Origin: Xylanimonas cellulosilytica
Lineage (GTDB): Bacteria > Actinomycetota > Actinomycetes > Actinomycetales > Actinomycetaceae
NCBI GenBank assembly: GCA_001072465.1
Contig: JVKM01000015.1
Span: 61,023-125,022, forward strand
Direction of reading: 5' to 3'
Length of the DNA stretch: 64,000 bases
Part shown: positions 24,870 to 34,068 of the stretch, piece by piece
How the letters are laid out: each line of letters starts with the position of its first letter
Position numbering within the stretch: position 1 is the stretch's first letter
Position numbers and translations under genes: made by a program
The notes under the pieces: model-generated
Databases searched by the model: none
The model's input: only the letters and a program-made list of their open reading frames with translations
What the model was told of the DNA's origin: nothing

Positions 24870-26234
24870 ATGTTGCTCTTCAACGCAGTCGTGCTCTCCG
24901 TGCTCGTCATGCTGATCCTCAGCGTCGCACGCGTGCACGTCATCATCTCCCTCTTCATCGCCTCGCTCGTGGGCGGCCTGGTCGCCGGCATGGGCGTGTC
25001 CGGCACGATGGTCGCCTTCCAGGACGGCCTCGCCGGTGGCGCGAAGATCGCCCTGTCCTACGCGCTGCTCGGCGCGTTCGCCATGTCGGTCGCCCACTCC
25101 GGATTGCCGCGCCTGCTGGCGAACTGGATCATCAAGAAGCTGCGCAATGCCGACGAGTCAAACTCGGCGCGCGTGGCTCGCTCCGCCAAGTGGGGCATCC
25201 TCGGTGGCGTCCTCGTCATGGGCGTGATGAGCCAGAACCTCATCCCGATTCACATCGCGTTCATCCCGCTGCTGGTGCCCCCGCTCATCGGCGTCATGAA
25301 CGAGCTGAAGATGGACCGCCGTCTGGTCGCCTGTGCGATCACCTTCGGCATCGTCACCACCTACATGTTCGTGCCGATCGGCTTCGGCCGTATCTTCCTG
25401 CACGACATTCTCTACAAGAACATCGAGGAAGCCGGCATGGCCGTCGAGGGCGTCGTCAACCCGATGGCCGCCATGGCGATCCCCGCAGCCTCGATGGCCG
25501 TGGGCTGTGCAATCGCCCTGCTTGTCTCCTACCGCAAGCCGCGCGAGTACGAGCAGCGCGAGACCTCCTTCAGCGCCACCGACGATAAGCCCGTCAACAT
25601 GGTGAAGGTGTGGGCCGCCGTCGTGGCTCTCATCGCCTGCTTCGTCATCCAGGCTGTCCTGACCAAGATGGACTCCGAGGCTGACCCGCTGCTCGTGGGC
25701 GCCCTGGTGGGTCTGTGCATGATGCTCGGCATGCGCGTCGTGCCCTGGCAGCAGGCTGACGACGTGTTCAGCGGCGGCATGAAGATGATGAGCCTCATCG
25801 GCCTCATCATGATCACCGCCCAGGGCTACGCCTCGGTCCTGAAGGCCTCGGGTCAGATCGAACCCCTCGTCCAGCAGACCTCCGCGATGTTCAACGGTTC
25901 GAAGTCCCTGGCCGCGGTCATCATGCTGGTGGTCGGCCTGATCATCACGATGGGCATCGGCTCGTCCTTCTCGACCCTGCCGATCATTTCGGCGATCTAC
26001 GTGCCCCTGTGCATCGCGCTTGGCTTCTCCCCTATGGCGACGGTCGCCCTCATCGGCACCGCTGGTGCGCTGGGCGACGCCGGTTCTCCCGCGTCCGACT
26101 CGACGCTTGGCCCGACAGCCGGTCTCAACATCGACGGTCAGCACGACCACATGCGAGACACGGTCATCCCCGAGTTCATCCACTACAACATTCCGCTGTT
26201 GATCGGTGGCTGGATCGCGGCGATAGTCCTCTGA
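24870..26234 (+). CDS. Na+/H+ antiporter family membrane protein
   Basis: This 454-residue protein has about 11-12 hydrophobic segments spread over its length. It resembles the YuiF/NhaC-like Na+/H+ antiporter family, with MSQNLIPIHIAFIPLLVPPL and a C-terminal LGDAGSPASDSTLGPTAGLN segment typical of that group. It may exchange Na+ for H+, though some relatives carry organic acids or amino acids. It lies 72 nt after proC on the same strand, so limited read-through is possible. An inverted-pair terminator follows. Confidence 0.85.
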   Translation: MLLFNAVVLSVLVMLILSVARVHVIISLFIASLVGGLVAGMGVSGTMVAFQDGLAGGAKIALSYALLGAFAMSVAHSGLPRLLANWIIKKLRNADESNSARVARSAKWGILGGVLVMGVMSQNLIPIHIAFIPLLVPPLIGVMNELKMDRRLVACAITFGIVTTYMFVPIGFGRIFLHDILYKNIEEAGMAVEGVVNPMAAMAIPAASMAVGCAIALLVSYRKPREYEQRETSFSATDDKPVNMVKVWAAVVALIACFVIQAVLTKMDSEADPLLVGALVGLCMMLGMRVVPWQQADDVFSGGMKMMSLIGLIMITAQGYASVLKASGQIEPLVQQTSAMFNGSKSLAAVIMLVVGLIITMGIGSSFSTLPIISAIYVPLCIALGFSPMATVALIGTAGALGDAGSPASDSTLGPTAGLNIDGQHDHMRDTVIPEFIHYNIPLLIGGWIAAIVL

Positions 26235-26251
26235 TTCCGTCGTTCTCCTTG

Positions 26252-26301
26252 ACGAGGCCGGGGCTGGGTTGCACGAACGCGCGACCTGGCCCCGGCCTCG
26301 T
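26252..26301. terminator. bidirectional terminator formed by an inverted pair of the 13-bp word
   Basis: ACGAGGCCGGGGC (26252-26264) and GCCCCGGCCTCGT (26289-26301) are a perfect 13-bp inverted pair. They lie between two convergent genes, the antiporter and the C39-like peptidase. Confidence 0.8.
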
Positions 26302-26324
26302 TATGCGCCCGCGAGCGCACCGAC

Positions 26325-27425
26325 TCAGCGGCGGACAACGATGAATGCCCTGGCGGACTCCTCTTCCTCCCATTGAGCGGATTCCCAGAGCTGCTCGAGC
26401 GTGATTGCTTCCGCCCACGTTTCGACCCAGGTCTCACCGAATTGCTCGTCATTCCAGGGGTCGTGAATGAGAGCGTACTCGCCCACGATCCCCCACACGT
26501 AGACCCAGTGGGGAGTTTGTTCGCCGTTAAGGTCCTCCAGGTCGACGAGCACGATGACGCCATTTCCCTGCTGCACAGTGGCTCGTAGGTCCTGGAGGTC
26601 CCACGCGCCGATCCGGTCCCGAATCCCCAGTACTCTGGCTTCGTCCATGTGCTGGCGGTGGATGGCACGCCGGGCTGCGGGGGACGCTGCGTGCGCGCGC
26701 GTGAGCCCGACGATTGGCCCCTCGTGGCTGACGATCACCTCGACGCTTTGGCCACGACGTGCGAGCGCGGCCGCCAGCCCGTAGGGCCCCACACCAAGCG
26801 AGTACGTCGATTCGCGCCACAGCTCCATCTCGGCTCGCAGGCCGTGGCTCACCTCAGCGGGGGCGCATCCGCTCGTGTGTGCGAGGGCCATGAGCGCGCT
26901 TGCCGGGCCGCACGTGAAGTCGGTTTTCTGCCGCACATACGCGGGAATCTCCTGGGCACGTGCGTTCCACCGCACCCATCCGCGCACGCTGGCGTGCCCG
27001 TGGTCGGTGTCGTCTTCGATGGAGAGCGGCGATCCAACCGCCCCTGCGGCATTAAAGCCTCGGGAGCGAAGTGCCTCATCGAAGAGGGATCTCTCATCGC
27101 GCGTCACCGCCTTCACGAGCGGGGCGCCCGGAGAATTATCGAGGACGGCCTGGATGAGAATCTCCCAGAAACGAGCGGACTCGATGGTATCTGCACCGGC
27201 GCCGCCACCCTCCAGCAGACACGCATCGACGATCGTTCGGTGGGCCGAGGTCGCCCGGTGTGCCTCCAGAAGCGCGTGCCCGCCGTACGTCCACAGTGTC
27301 GCAGACACAGCAGGTCCCATCGATGCCCACCGCACGGCGCGCGCAGCGGGGACGCCGAGAGCTGTCAGTTGATCGAGCGCGTTCTCGCCGGGATAAATTG
27401 GCGTTGCCGTCAGGGTGGTGCTCAT
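26325..27425 (-). CDS. C39-like cysteine peptidase with GNAT-like N-terminus
   Basis: The C-terminal half (about 160-366) is a papain-like C39-type peptidase: Gln166, Cys172 in TDFTCGPASAL, His306 in TPHWVYVWG and Asp322 in LIHDPWND. The N-terminal half (about 40-128) resembles a degenerate GNAT acetyltransferase, ending LFDEALRSRGFN. GNAT-C39 fusions (DUF3335 type) are known, so this may be a variant; that part is inference. No signal peptide is present, so it acts in the cytoplasm. Its ATG overlaps the stop of the peptide-importer ATPase by 4 nt. It is the last gene of the operon and may process imported peptides. Confidence 0.8.
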   Translation of the reverse strand: MSTTLTATPIYPGENALDQLTALGVPAARAVRWASMGPAVSATLWTYGGHALLEAHRATSAHRTIVDACLLEGGGAGADTIESARFWEILIQAVLDNSPGAPLVKAVTRDERSLFDEALRSRGFNAAGAVGSPLSIEDDTDHGHASVRGWVRWNARAQEIPAYVRQKTDFTCGPASALMALAHTSGCAPAEVSHGLRAEMELWRESTYSLGVGPYGLAAALARRGQSVEVIVSHEGPIVGLTRAHAASPAARRAIHRQHMDEARVLGIRDRIGAWDLQDLRATVQQGNGVIVLVDLEDLNGEQTPHWVYVWGIVGEYALIHDPWNDEQFGETWVETWAEAITLEQLWESAQWEEEESARAFIVVRR

Positions 27426-28978
27426 GCGGACTCCATGTCTCGACCGGGCACGGCGTTCACAAGCTCGGCGGTGTACTCCTCGGAAGGATTGTGCAGGATC
27501 TCTTCAGTCGGGCCTTCCTCCACGACGACACCGCCCTTCATGATGACAAGACGGTCGCACATGGCGCGCGCCACCGCCAGGTCATGGGTGATGAACACGA
27601 GCGTGAATCGCTGCTCGTCCTGCAGGCGCGTCAGCAGGTCCAGGACGGAGGCCTGGACGGACACGTCAAGAGCAGACACGGCCTCATCGGCGATGAGCAC
27701 GCGCGGACGGGTCGCCAGCGCACGCGCGATCGCCACACGTTGGCGCTCACCGCCCGAGAGGCTGGCAGGTCGCCGCTTCGCGTACTCGGCCGGGAGCTCA
27801 ACCGCCGCCAGCAGCTCCGCCACGTCGCTGGCCGGGCGACCCGCGACGGCCGCCGCCTCGGCGAGCGTCTGCCCAATGGTTCGCGCGGGGTTGAGAGCAG
27901 AATACGGGTTCTGGAAGACGATTCCGACGGCCGGTCCTCGATCGGCGTGCACGTTCACGCGGACTGTTCCAGAGTCGGCGTGTTCCAGCCCGACGATGAT
28001 CCGCGCGAGCGTGGTCTTGCCGGATCCTGATTCTCCGACGATGCCGATGGATTCTCCCTGCGCGATGTCCAGGGACACATCCATGAGGGCAACGTGTGAT
28101 TCCTTGCGTGATCGGAATACCTTCGTCAGGTCGCGCACCTCGACGATGGTCTCCGCACCAGCGGGAGTGAACTTCCCTTCGCGCGGGTTGGGTCCGTCGA
28201 TCTGCGGTTCGGAGTCCGCCAGGCGTTTCGTATATTCGTGCACCGGCGACGTCAGAACCTCATTGACCGGTCCTTCTTCGACAATCTGGCCGTCTTTCAT
28301 GACGATGACGTCGTCGCCGAACTGACGCGCGAGCGCCAGGTCGTGGGTGACCAGCACGAGCGTCATGGCGTGCTCGTCACGCAGACGTGTCAACAGCGTC
28401 AGGATGTCGCGCTGCGTCGTGACGTCCAGGGCCGTCGTCGGTTCGTCAGCGATGAGGACGCGCGGCTCAGAATCGAGCGCTGCCGCGATAGCGACGCGCT
28501 GCCGCATGCCGCCCGAGAGTTCGTGCGGATACGAGCGAGCAATCCGGGCGTCGAGTCCGACGTCCTCCAGAAGCGCGCGTGCACGCTGTGAGCGTGCGGA
28601 GCGCCTGCCGGTGCGCGCGGCAGTAATTTGTTCTCCGCACGGAAGTGTCGGCGCAAGCGACGTGAAGGGATCTTGTGGGAGCCACACAATTCCGCCTCCT
28701 CGCTGCTTCTTCAAGAGCGCCTGATCCGATTCTAGGTCGTAGTCCTGTCCTCGAAGCGTCACCGTTCCGCTGGCGGAAAGCGCCGAGGGGGTCAGCGCGC
28801 ACAGCGTCCGCGCGAGCATCGATTTTCCCGCACCTGATTCACCCACGATGACGAGGGTGCGCCCCAAGCGGGCGTTCACGCTTACGTCGTCGACGATCAC
28901 TCGTCCACTGCGGTCGGTGACGCTCACATGCGAGGCCACGAGGCCGTCGCTGCTCGAACGTGTCGTCGCAGTGCTCAT
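27422..28978 (-). CDS. peptide ABC importer, two ATPase domains fused (DppD-DppF type)
   Basis: This 518-residue protein contains two complete ABC ATPases. The first has Walker A GESGAGKSM, signature LSGGMRQRVAIA and Walker B VLIADEPTTALD. The second has [21 protein letters not shown] and VLIADEAVSALD. All catalytic residues are present in both. Such fusions power Dpp/Opp/Nik-type importers. Its start overlaps the end of the permease gene by 4 nt, and its end overlaps the C39-like gene by 4 nt, so the operon is tightly coupled. Confidence 0.94.
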   Translation of the reverse strand: MSTATTRSSSDGLVASHVSVTDRSGRVIVDDVSVNARLGRTLVIVGESGAGKSMLARTLCALTPSALSASGTVTLRGQDYDLESDQALLKKQRGGGIVWLPQDPFTSLAPTLPCGEQITAARTGRRSARSQRARALLEDVGLDARIARSYPHELSGGMRQRVAIAAALDSEPRVLIADEPTTALDVTTQRDILTLLTRLRDEHAMTLVLVTHDLALARQFGDDVIVMKDGQIVEEGPVNEVLTSPVHEYTKRLADSEPQIDGPNPREGKFTPAGAETIVEVRDLTKVFRSRKESHVALMDVSLDIAQGESIGIVGESGSGKTTLARIIVGLEHADSGTVRVNVHADRGPAVGIVFQNPYSALNPARTIGQTLAEAAAVAGRPASDVAELLAAVELPAEYAKRRPASLSGGERQRVAIARALATRPRVLIADEAVSALDVSVQASVLDLLTRLQDEQRFTLVFITHDLAVARAMCDRLVIMKGGVVVEEGPTEEILHNPSEEYTAELVNAVPGRDMESA

Positions 28979-29832
28979 AGGTCACGCTCCTTGCGCTCAG
29001 CAAACCAGTCACCCGCAATGTTGATCGCTGTGGCCGTCACAATGATGGCGAGGCCGGCGGCTACTGACGCGGCGGGATTTTGGGCGAGGAGGGCTCGTCC
29101 GTCCGCAAGCTGGCGTCCCCAGTCGGCGTCCTGCGCCCCGACGCCGAGGCCCAGGTACGACAGGCCGGACAGGGACACGAGCGCGAATGCGATGTTGACG
29201 AAGAGGTTCGCCCACACGATCGGCGTGATGTTCGGCAGGATATGCACGGCGAGGATGCGAGGACCGGACAGGCCCAGGACACGCGTTGCCTCGATATACG
29301 GCTGGGGCTTTTGCGCGAGCGTGGCCGAGCGGATCATACGCACGTCCGAGGGAGCAAACAGCACAATAAGCACGCCGACCGTCACCCAATAGCTGCCACC
29401 GATCACGCCCGCGACAACGATCGCGAGGAGCGTGACGGGAAGCGACAGGAGCACCTCACACGAGCGAGACACACAGGCGTCCCACAGACCGCCACGCCAC
29501 GCCGCGCTCATTCCGAAAAACAGACCGGCCACCATCGAGCCCACGGCGATGACGATCGGGCCCACGATCGCGGAGCGCGCACCAGCAACCGTCAGGGCGA
29601 GAACATCACGCCCCACCTTGTCAGTGCCCAGCAGGTGCCCGGGGGTACCCGCCGGGCTCACGCCAAGTGCCAGATTCTGGTCCAGCGCGCCTGGAACCAG
29701 CACCGACGGGACAATCACGCAGATCGCGACAGCGACCAGAACGACCACGGACAGGACCACCGAGCCGGGGATCTTGCGTGCGGAGGAGCCAATGCCTCGT
29801 CCCAGGGCGCGTGGAGAAAGCGACAGTGCCAT
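28975..29832 (-). CDS. peptide ABC importer permease, DppC type
   Basis: This 285-residue inner-membrane permease has six hydrophobic segments. The first is around 25-47, followed by the DppC signature region NLALGVSPAGTPGHLLGTDKVGRDVL, given here as PGHLLGTDKVGRDVL. The EAA loop, YIEATRVLGLSGPRILAVHILPN shortened to EATRVLGLSGPRIL, contacts the ATPase. It overlaps both neighbours (TGATG with the DppB gene, ATGA with the ATPase gene). Confidence 0.93.
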   Translation of the reverse strand: MALSLSPRALGRGIGSSARKIPGSVVLSVVVLVAVAICVIVPSVLVPGALDQNLALGVSPAGTPGHLLGTDKVGRDVLALTVAGARSAIVGPIVIAVGSMVAGLFFGMSAAWRGGLWDACVSRSCEVLLSLPVTLLAIVVAGVIGGSYWVTVGVLIVLFAPSDVRMIRSATLAQKPQPYIEATRVLGLSGPRILAVHILPNITPIVWANLFVNIAFALVSLSGLSYLGLGVGAQDADWGRQLADGRALLAQNPAASVAAGLAIIVTATAINIAGDWFAERKERDL

Positions 29833-30782
29833 CAGGCTCCCCTCCCCTCGCCGATCGTCTGACGTGGATCAACCGCAAACGCGGCAACATCGACGATCAG
29901 CGTCACGGCGATGATGACGAATGCGACCAGCAGAGCGATTGCCTGGACGACGGGCACGTCCTTGTAGGTGATGGAGTCGGCGAGGAGCTGTCCGAGGCCG
30001 GGCAGGGAGAATGCCTCCTCGACGAGCACCGTGGAGCCGAAGAGCGTCCCCAGGATCAGGCCAGCGGAGGTGATGATCGGCAGCGCCGCTCCCCGCACGT
30101 ACATGGCCGTGATGCGCCTGTGTGGCACTCCCCGCGAGCGCGCGAAGGTCACGTAGTCCTGGCTGAGCTCGGCTCCCACAGCCGCGCGGGTGATGCGTAC
30201 GAGCATCGCGCCGATTCCGGTCGCGAGGGCGATCACGGGCAGGGTGAGGTGCCACAGGGTGTCGGCGAGGCCGCTGCCTTCGCCGAAGACGGGGAACCAG
30301 CCGAGCATGAGGCCGAAGACGTACAGGAGGACAAGGCCGAGGGCGAAGCCGGGCGCGGACACTCCGACGACCGACCAGCCGACGATTGTGCGATCAACCC
30401 AGGATCCCCGGCGCCGTGCCGCAGCAATCCCCAGGGGGATACCGACTGCGACGGCGAGGATGAATGCACCGATGGTGAGCCAGGCGGTCAGTGATACGCG
30501 CGAGGCGAGCACGTCGGTCACGGGCGTTGCGGAGCGTACCGAGTCGCCGAAGTCGCCGGTGAGGGCGTGGGTCAGCCAGTGCCAGTAGCGTACAACGAGG
30601 GGCTCGTCCAGGCCGTAACGCGCGGTCACGGCCTGGCGAACCTCGGGGGTCAGTCGCCTCGTGCCCACCAGGATCTTCACGGGGTCTCCGGGTACCAGGT
30701 ACAGGAGAGAGAAGACCAGAAAGGACAGGAGGGTGAACACCACTGCCGCACCAGCGAGGCGGCGGAGGATGTAGCGCAGCAT
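29832..30782 (-). CDS. peptide ABC importer permease, DppB type
   Basis: This 316-residue permease has six membrane segments and the DppB-type N-terminus MLRYILRRLAGAAVVF with LLYLVPGDPV. The cytoplasmic EAA loop has DYVTFARSRGVPHRRI. It forms the heterodimeric channel with the DppC-type protein. Its start codon abuts the stop of the binding-protein gene with no gap, and its stop overlaps the DppC gene start. Confidence 0.93.
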   Translation of the reverse strand: MLRYILRRLAGAAVVFTLLSFLVFSLLYLVPGDPVKILVGTRRLTPEVRQAVTARYGLDEPLVVRYWHWLTHALTGDFGDSVRSATPVTDVLASRVSLTAWLTIGAFILAVAVGIPLGIAAARRRGSWVDRTIVGWSVVGVSAPGFALGLVLLYVFGLMLGWFPVFGEGSGLADTLWHLTLPVIALATGIGAMLVRITRAAVGAELSQDYVTFARSRGVPHRRITAMYVRGAALPIITSAGLILGTLFGSTVLVEEAFSLPGLGQLLADSITYKDVPVVQAIALLVAFVIIAVTLIVDVAAFAVDPRQTIGEGRGA

Positions 30783-32372
30783 TTACTTGGCCAGCTCCAG
30801 GGAGGAGGCCCACGGGGTCATGAAGAAGTAGGGCGTGTACTCCGTCGGGGTGACGCGCGAGGAGAAGGCCGTCGATGTCTTGCCCCACCACAGCGGCGAG
30901 TAGATCGTGTTCTCCTGTGCGATGCGCTCTGCCTCGACGATGTCGGCCACGCGCTTGCTCGGGTCGGTCTGGGTCGCCTGGGAGGCGATCAGACCCTGGA
31001 CCTGGGCGTTCTCGTAGCGCGCGGGGTTGTCGGGGCCGAGCAGCCACCCGGCCACCTCACCCGGGTCGCCGGTCGTCGAGGTGTAGCTCATGTAGGACAG
31101 GCCGTAGGTGCCGCTACCAACCTCGGAGATCCACTCTTCGATCGGCTTGGAGGTGACGGTGAGGTTGATGCCGATCTGCTTGAGGTTGTCAGCGATCGCG
31201 AGGGCGGCGGATCCCAGGTCCGGGATCGATGAGGGGTAAGTCAGCTCGGCGTCAAAGCCACCTGGCACCTTGGACTGGGCAAGTTCTGCTCGCGCGGCGT
31301 CAAGATCAAAGGAGTCGATGGGCAGGACCGCCTGGGCGTCCGTGGCAGCCTGCTCGCCGATCTCGCTGCCCAGCTGGTCCGGCGGCTCGATGCCCGTCGC
31401 TACCGTCGCCTGTCCCTTGAGGATCGAGGAGACGATGGTGGAGCGGTCGACCGCGTGGGCAACGGCCTTGCGCACGTGGATGTCATCGAAGGGCTCGACG
31501 TTCTGATCGAAGGTGAGACCCACGTAGGAACGGTCCGACTCGGTCAGGACACTCACGCCGTTAATCCCTTGGAACTGCGACACCTGGTCAATCGGCAGCT
31601 GGGTGGCGATGTCGATCGTTCCGTTCTTTTGCGCGAGGAAGCGCGCGTTCTCATCCGAGAAGAAGTCGAATTCGATGGTCTGGGCGGGCGTGTCCCCTCC
31701 CCACCAGGTGCCGCTCTTTTCGAACACGGCCTTGGAGTCGGGCTGGAAGGACACTGCCTTGTAGGGGCCTGTGCCCATGATGAGGTCGGCGGAGGAGCCG
31801 TAGGAGGCGGCGGCCTCGTAGAAGGACTTTTCGGTGATCCACAGTCCACCGTTCGCGGTGACCGTCCACCCGAAGTTAACGGCGGGTGCGGGCAGGGTGA
31901 TCGTGATCTGGTTGTCGCCGCTTTGCTCGGCCTGGACGCCGGCGGGCCAATAAACCGCGGACGACGGGGACTTGTCGGGGTCCTTGGCGATGTCGATCGA
32001 GAAGAGGACGTCGTCGATGGTGACGAGGTTCCCGTCCTGGAACAGGGCGTCGGGCCTGATGTCGAAAACCCAGGTCTGGGCGTCGTCGGTGTGATAGGCG
32101 GACGCAATCGCGGGGATCAGCTGACCGTCCTTGCCCACGGCGAGAAGGCCTTCGGAGACGACCTGCGCGACGTAGTAGTTGATGATGCCGGTTTCGTGGG
32201 CGGTGTCCAGCGTGGACAGGGAGCCCGGCAGGCCCACCGCGATGGTCCCCTCCCGGGAGGCCGACTGAGCCGCGCCACCGCCGGATGGGGCACAGGCCGC
32301 AAGGGTCGCACACATCATGGCAGCGACGGAGGCGAGGGTGGCTGCTGTTCGTGGGATGCGTGCGATGTGCAT
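30783..32372 (-). CDS. peptide-binding lipoprotein of the ABC importer
   Basis: The product has 529 residues from the ATG at 32372, which has AAGGAG upstream; a longer frame to 32426 lacks this. The lipoprotein signal peptide ends in the lipobox LAAC, followed by APSGGG. The mature part is SBP_bac_5 (DppA/OppA class), with IDDVLFSIDIAKDP and FDDIHVRKAVAHAVDR as family segments. It should capture extracellular peptides, or nickel or other ligands in some relatives, at the membrane surface. It heads the transporter genes, 117 nt downstream of an M20 peptidase gene. Confidence 0.93.
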   Translation of the reverse strand: MHIARIPRTAATLASVAAMMCATLAACAPSGGGAAQSASREGTIAVGLPGSLSTLDTAHETGIINYYVAQVVSEGLLAVGKDGQLIPAIASAYHTDDAQTWVFDIRPDALFQDGNLVTIDDVLFSIDIAKDPDKSPSSAVYWPAGVQAEQSGDNQITITLPAPAVNFGWTVTANGGLWITEKSFYEAAASYGSSADLIMGTGPYKAVSFQPDSKAVFEKSGTWWGGDTPAQTIEFDFFSDENARFLAQKNGTIDIATQLPIDQVSQFQGINGVSVLTESDRSYVGLTFDQNVEPFDDIHVRKAVAHAVDRSTIVSSILKGQATVATGIEPPDQLGSEIGEQAATDAQAVLPIDSFDLDAARAELAQSKVPGGFDAELTYPSSIPDLGSAALAIADNLKQIGINLTVTSKPIEEWISEVGSGTYGLSYMSYTSTTGDPGEVAGWLLGPDNPARYENAQVQGLIASQATQTDPSKRVADIVEAERIAQENTIYSPLWWGKTSTAFSSRVTPTEYTPYFFMTPWASSLELAK

Positions 32373-32489
32373 CGGTGTCTCCTTGTGTTCGGTGGTGGCG
32401 GTAGTGCCGACATCTACGGTATGCACAGGAGAAACAGCGGGAGAAGGATCCTCGTCAGGCGGTCATTTGTAACACCGGTTGATTATGTG

Positions 32490-33845
32490 TCACACATGTG
32501 TCAGGTAGCTGGTCGCGACCTCGTGGAGGACCTCGGCGGTCGCTCGCACGTCCGCGAGCGCAATGTGTTCGTCGTGTGCGTGGAGTTGGGCGTAGACCTG
32601 TCCGAGGCTCGCGCCGGAGTCGTAGGCGCCGAATCCGTATCCGATGCCACCGCGCCTGCGGGCCACGCGCAGGTCGGTCCCTCCGGGCATGAGGACGGGC
32701 ACGACGCTCGCGCCCGGGTAGCGCCGCCTCAGCGCCGCTTCGATCGTCCGGTACAGGTCGGTGTCGGTCGACGAGGCCGTGGCTGCCTCACTCAGGAGGC
32801 GCTCGATGGTCACGTGCTCGGCGAGGTCGCCGAGGGCCGCCGCAATGGCGGCGTCCACGTCATCGTCGTCGACGCCGGGCAGCGTGCGGATGTCCAGCTC
32901 GAGGATGGCGTGGGAGGGCATGACGTTGATGGGTCCGCCCGAGCGGGCGACCGTCTGGGCGACGGTCACGTGGGAGATCGCATGGGCGAATGCCGCCAGG
33001 TCGGCGAACTCGGAGTAGTCGCCCTCGTAGGTGCCGTTGATGAGACTGGTTTCGGTCGTTTCGTCGAACTCGAAGGCGCGCACGAAGGAAGCCCAGACCT
33101 CGTCCGTGGCGGTGGGCCAGCGAGCCGAGGACAGCGCCGCGCTCACCTGAGAGAGGCGCTCAATGGCGCTCGTGCGACCCAGCGGAACCGAGCCGTGGCC
33201 GGCGTCGCCCCGGATATGCAGGCGGCGCTGAGCGGCGCCCTTTTCGCCGACGACCACGACGACGCTGTCACCGCCCCTGCGCCCGCGAATGTGTGCCCCT
33301 CCCATTTCGGACAGGGCCGCGTCCCACGGGAGGGCATCCGCCCTGTGCTCGCCGATCCACGGGACGCCGAGCCCTCCTCGTGCTTCCTCATCGGCGGCGG
33401 CCACGAACACCAGGGAGCGCGCCGGAGGATTGCCGTCCTGGGCGCGGCGGGCGAACTCGCGGGTCACGACGGCCATCGCGGCGGTCAAGTGGAGCATGTC
33501 GACCGTGCCGCGCCCCCACATGACGTCGTCCTCGATGTGCGCGCCGAAAGGATCGCGCGTCCACTTGGCCTCGTCGACGGGCACGACGTCCGTGTGCCCG
33601 AGGAGGGTCAGCGGCGTGCCGACGCTGAGCGGATCCGCGCCCTCAACCGTGACCACGAGGGACGTGCGACCCGGGTGCGGGGTGATCCGTTCGATTGACA
33701 CGGGCAGGCCCGCGAAGAAGTCCTCAAGGAGGTCGGCGGCACGCTCCTCTCCACCCGAATCGGCGGTCAAGTCGTTGACGCAGCCCAAGCGCACCAGGCG
33801 CCCCAACAGGTCGATGGTCTGCTCACCCAGCGATTGCGCGCTCAT
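32490..33845 (-). CDS. M20 family metallopeptidase
   Basis: The product has 451 residues from the ATG at 33845, with GGGGAG upstream. It is a two-zinc M20 (ArgE/DapE/PepV-type) hydrolase. Visible metal and catalytic elements are LLGHTDVVPVD (His and Asp), WGRGTVDML (bridging Asp) and AAADEEARGG (Glu-Glu). The C-terminal metal ligand is in YAQLHAHDEH. The lid/dimerisation domain lies around 210-325. No signal peptide is seen, so it is cytoplasmic. Its place upstream of the peptide importer suggests it cleaves imported dipeptides. Confidence 0.92.
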   Translation of the reverse strand: MSAQSLGEQTIDLLGRLVRLGCVNDLTADSGGEERAADLLEDFFAGLPVSIERITPHPGRTSLVVTVEGADPLSVGTPLTLLGHTDVVPVDEAKWTRDPFGAHIEDDVMWGRGTVDMLHLTAAMAVVTREFARRAQDGNPPARSLVFVAAADEEARGGLGVPWIGEHRADALPWDAALSEMGGAHIRGRRGGDSVVVVVGEKGAAQRRLHIRGDAGHGSVPLGRTSAIERLSQVSAALSSARWPTATDEVWASFVRAFEFDETTETSLINGTYEGDYSEFADLAAFAHAISHVTVAQTVARSGGPINVMPSHAILELDIRTLPGVDDDDVDAAIAAALGDLAEHVTIERLLSEAATASSTDTDLYRTIEAALRRRYPGASVVPVLMPGGTDLRVARRRGGIGYGFGAYDSGASLGQVYAQLHAHDEHIALADVRATAEVLHEVATSYLTHV

Positions 33846-34068
33846 GTTCTCCCCTTCCGCGCGGGGGCCTCGGCCCGGCTCCCCTGCCTGACACCACGGT
33901 ATCCCCACGCGCGTCACTTCACCCGACCGCGCCACGAGAGGGACTTTTGTAACGACGCGTGTGAGCAACCCGCCGGGCACTACAAGGCCCAGCATTGGAC
34001 CGAAATGCCCGGTGAAACGTAGGCTAGTGGGGCAAACAGTCCACGACTCGGATGGAGACAACTCAATT

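Noticed and set aside
32492..32501. ACACATGTGT palindrome before the peptide-import genes
   Set aside because: It lies within the last codons of the M20 gene and is short, so an operator role is not supported.
31455..33698. Plus-strand 747-codon frame
   Set aside because: It is antisense to the peptide-binding protein and M20 peptidase genes, both supported by motifs and ribosome-binding sites.
33846..34068. T-box or other tRNA-sensing leader before valS
   Set aside because: No T-box consensus, specifier loop or antiterminator could be found in this 220-nt divergent region.
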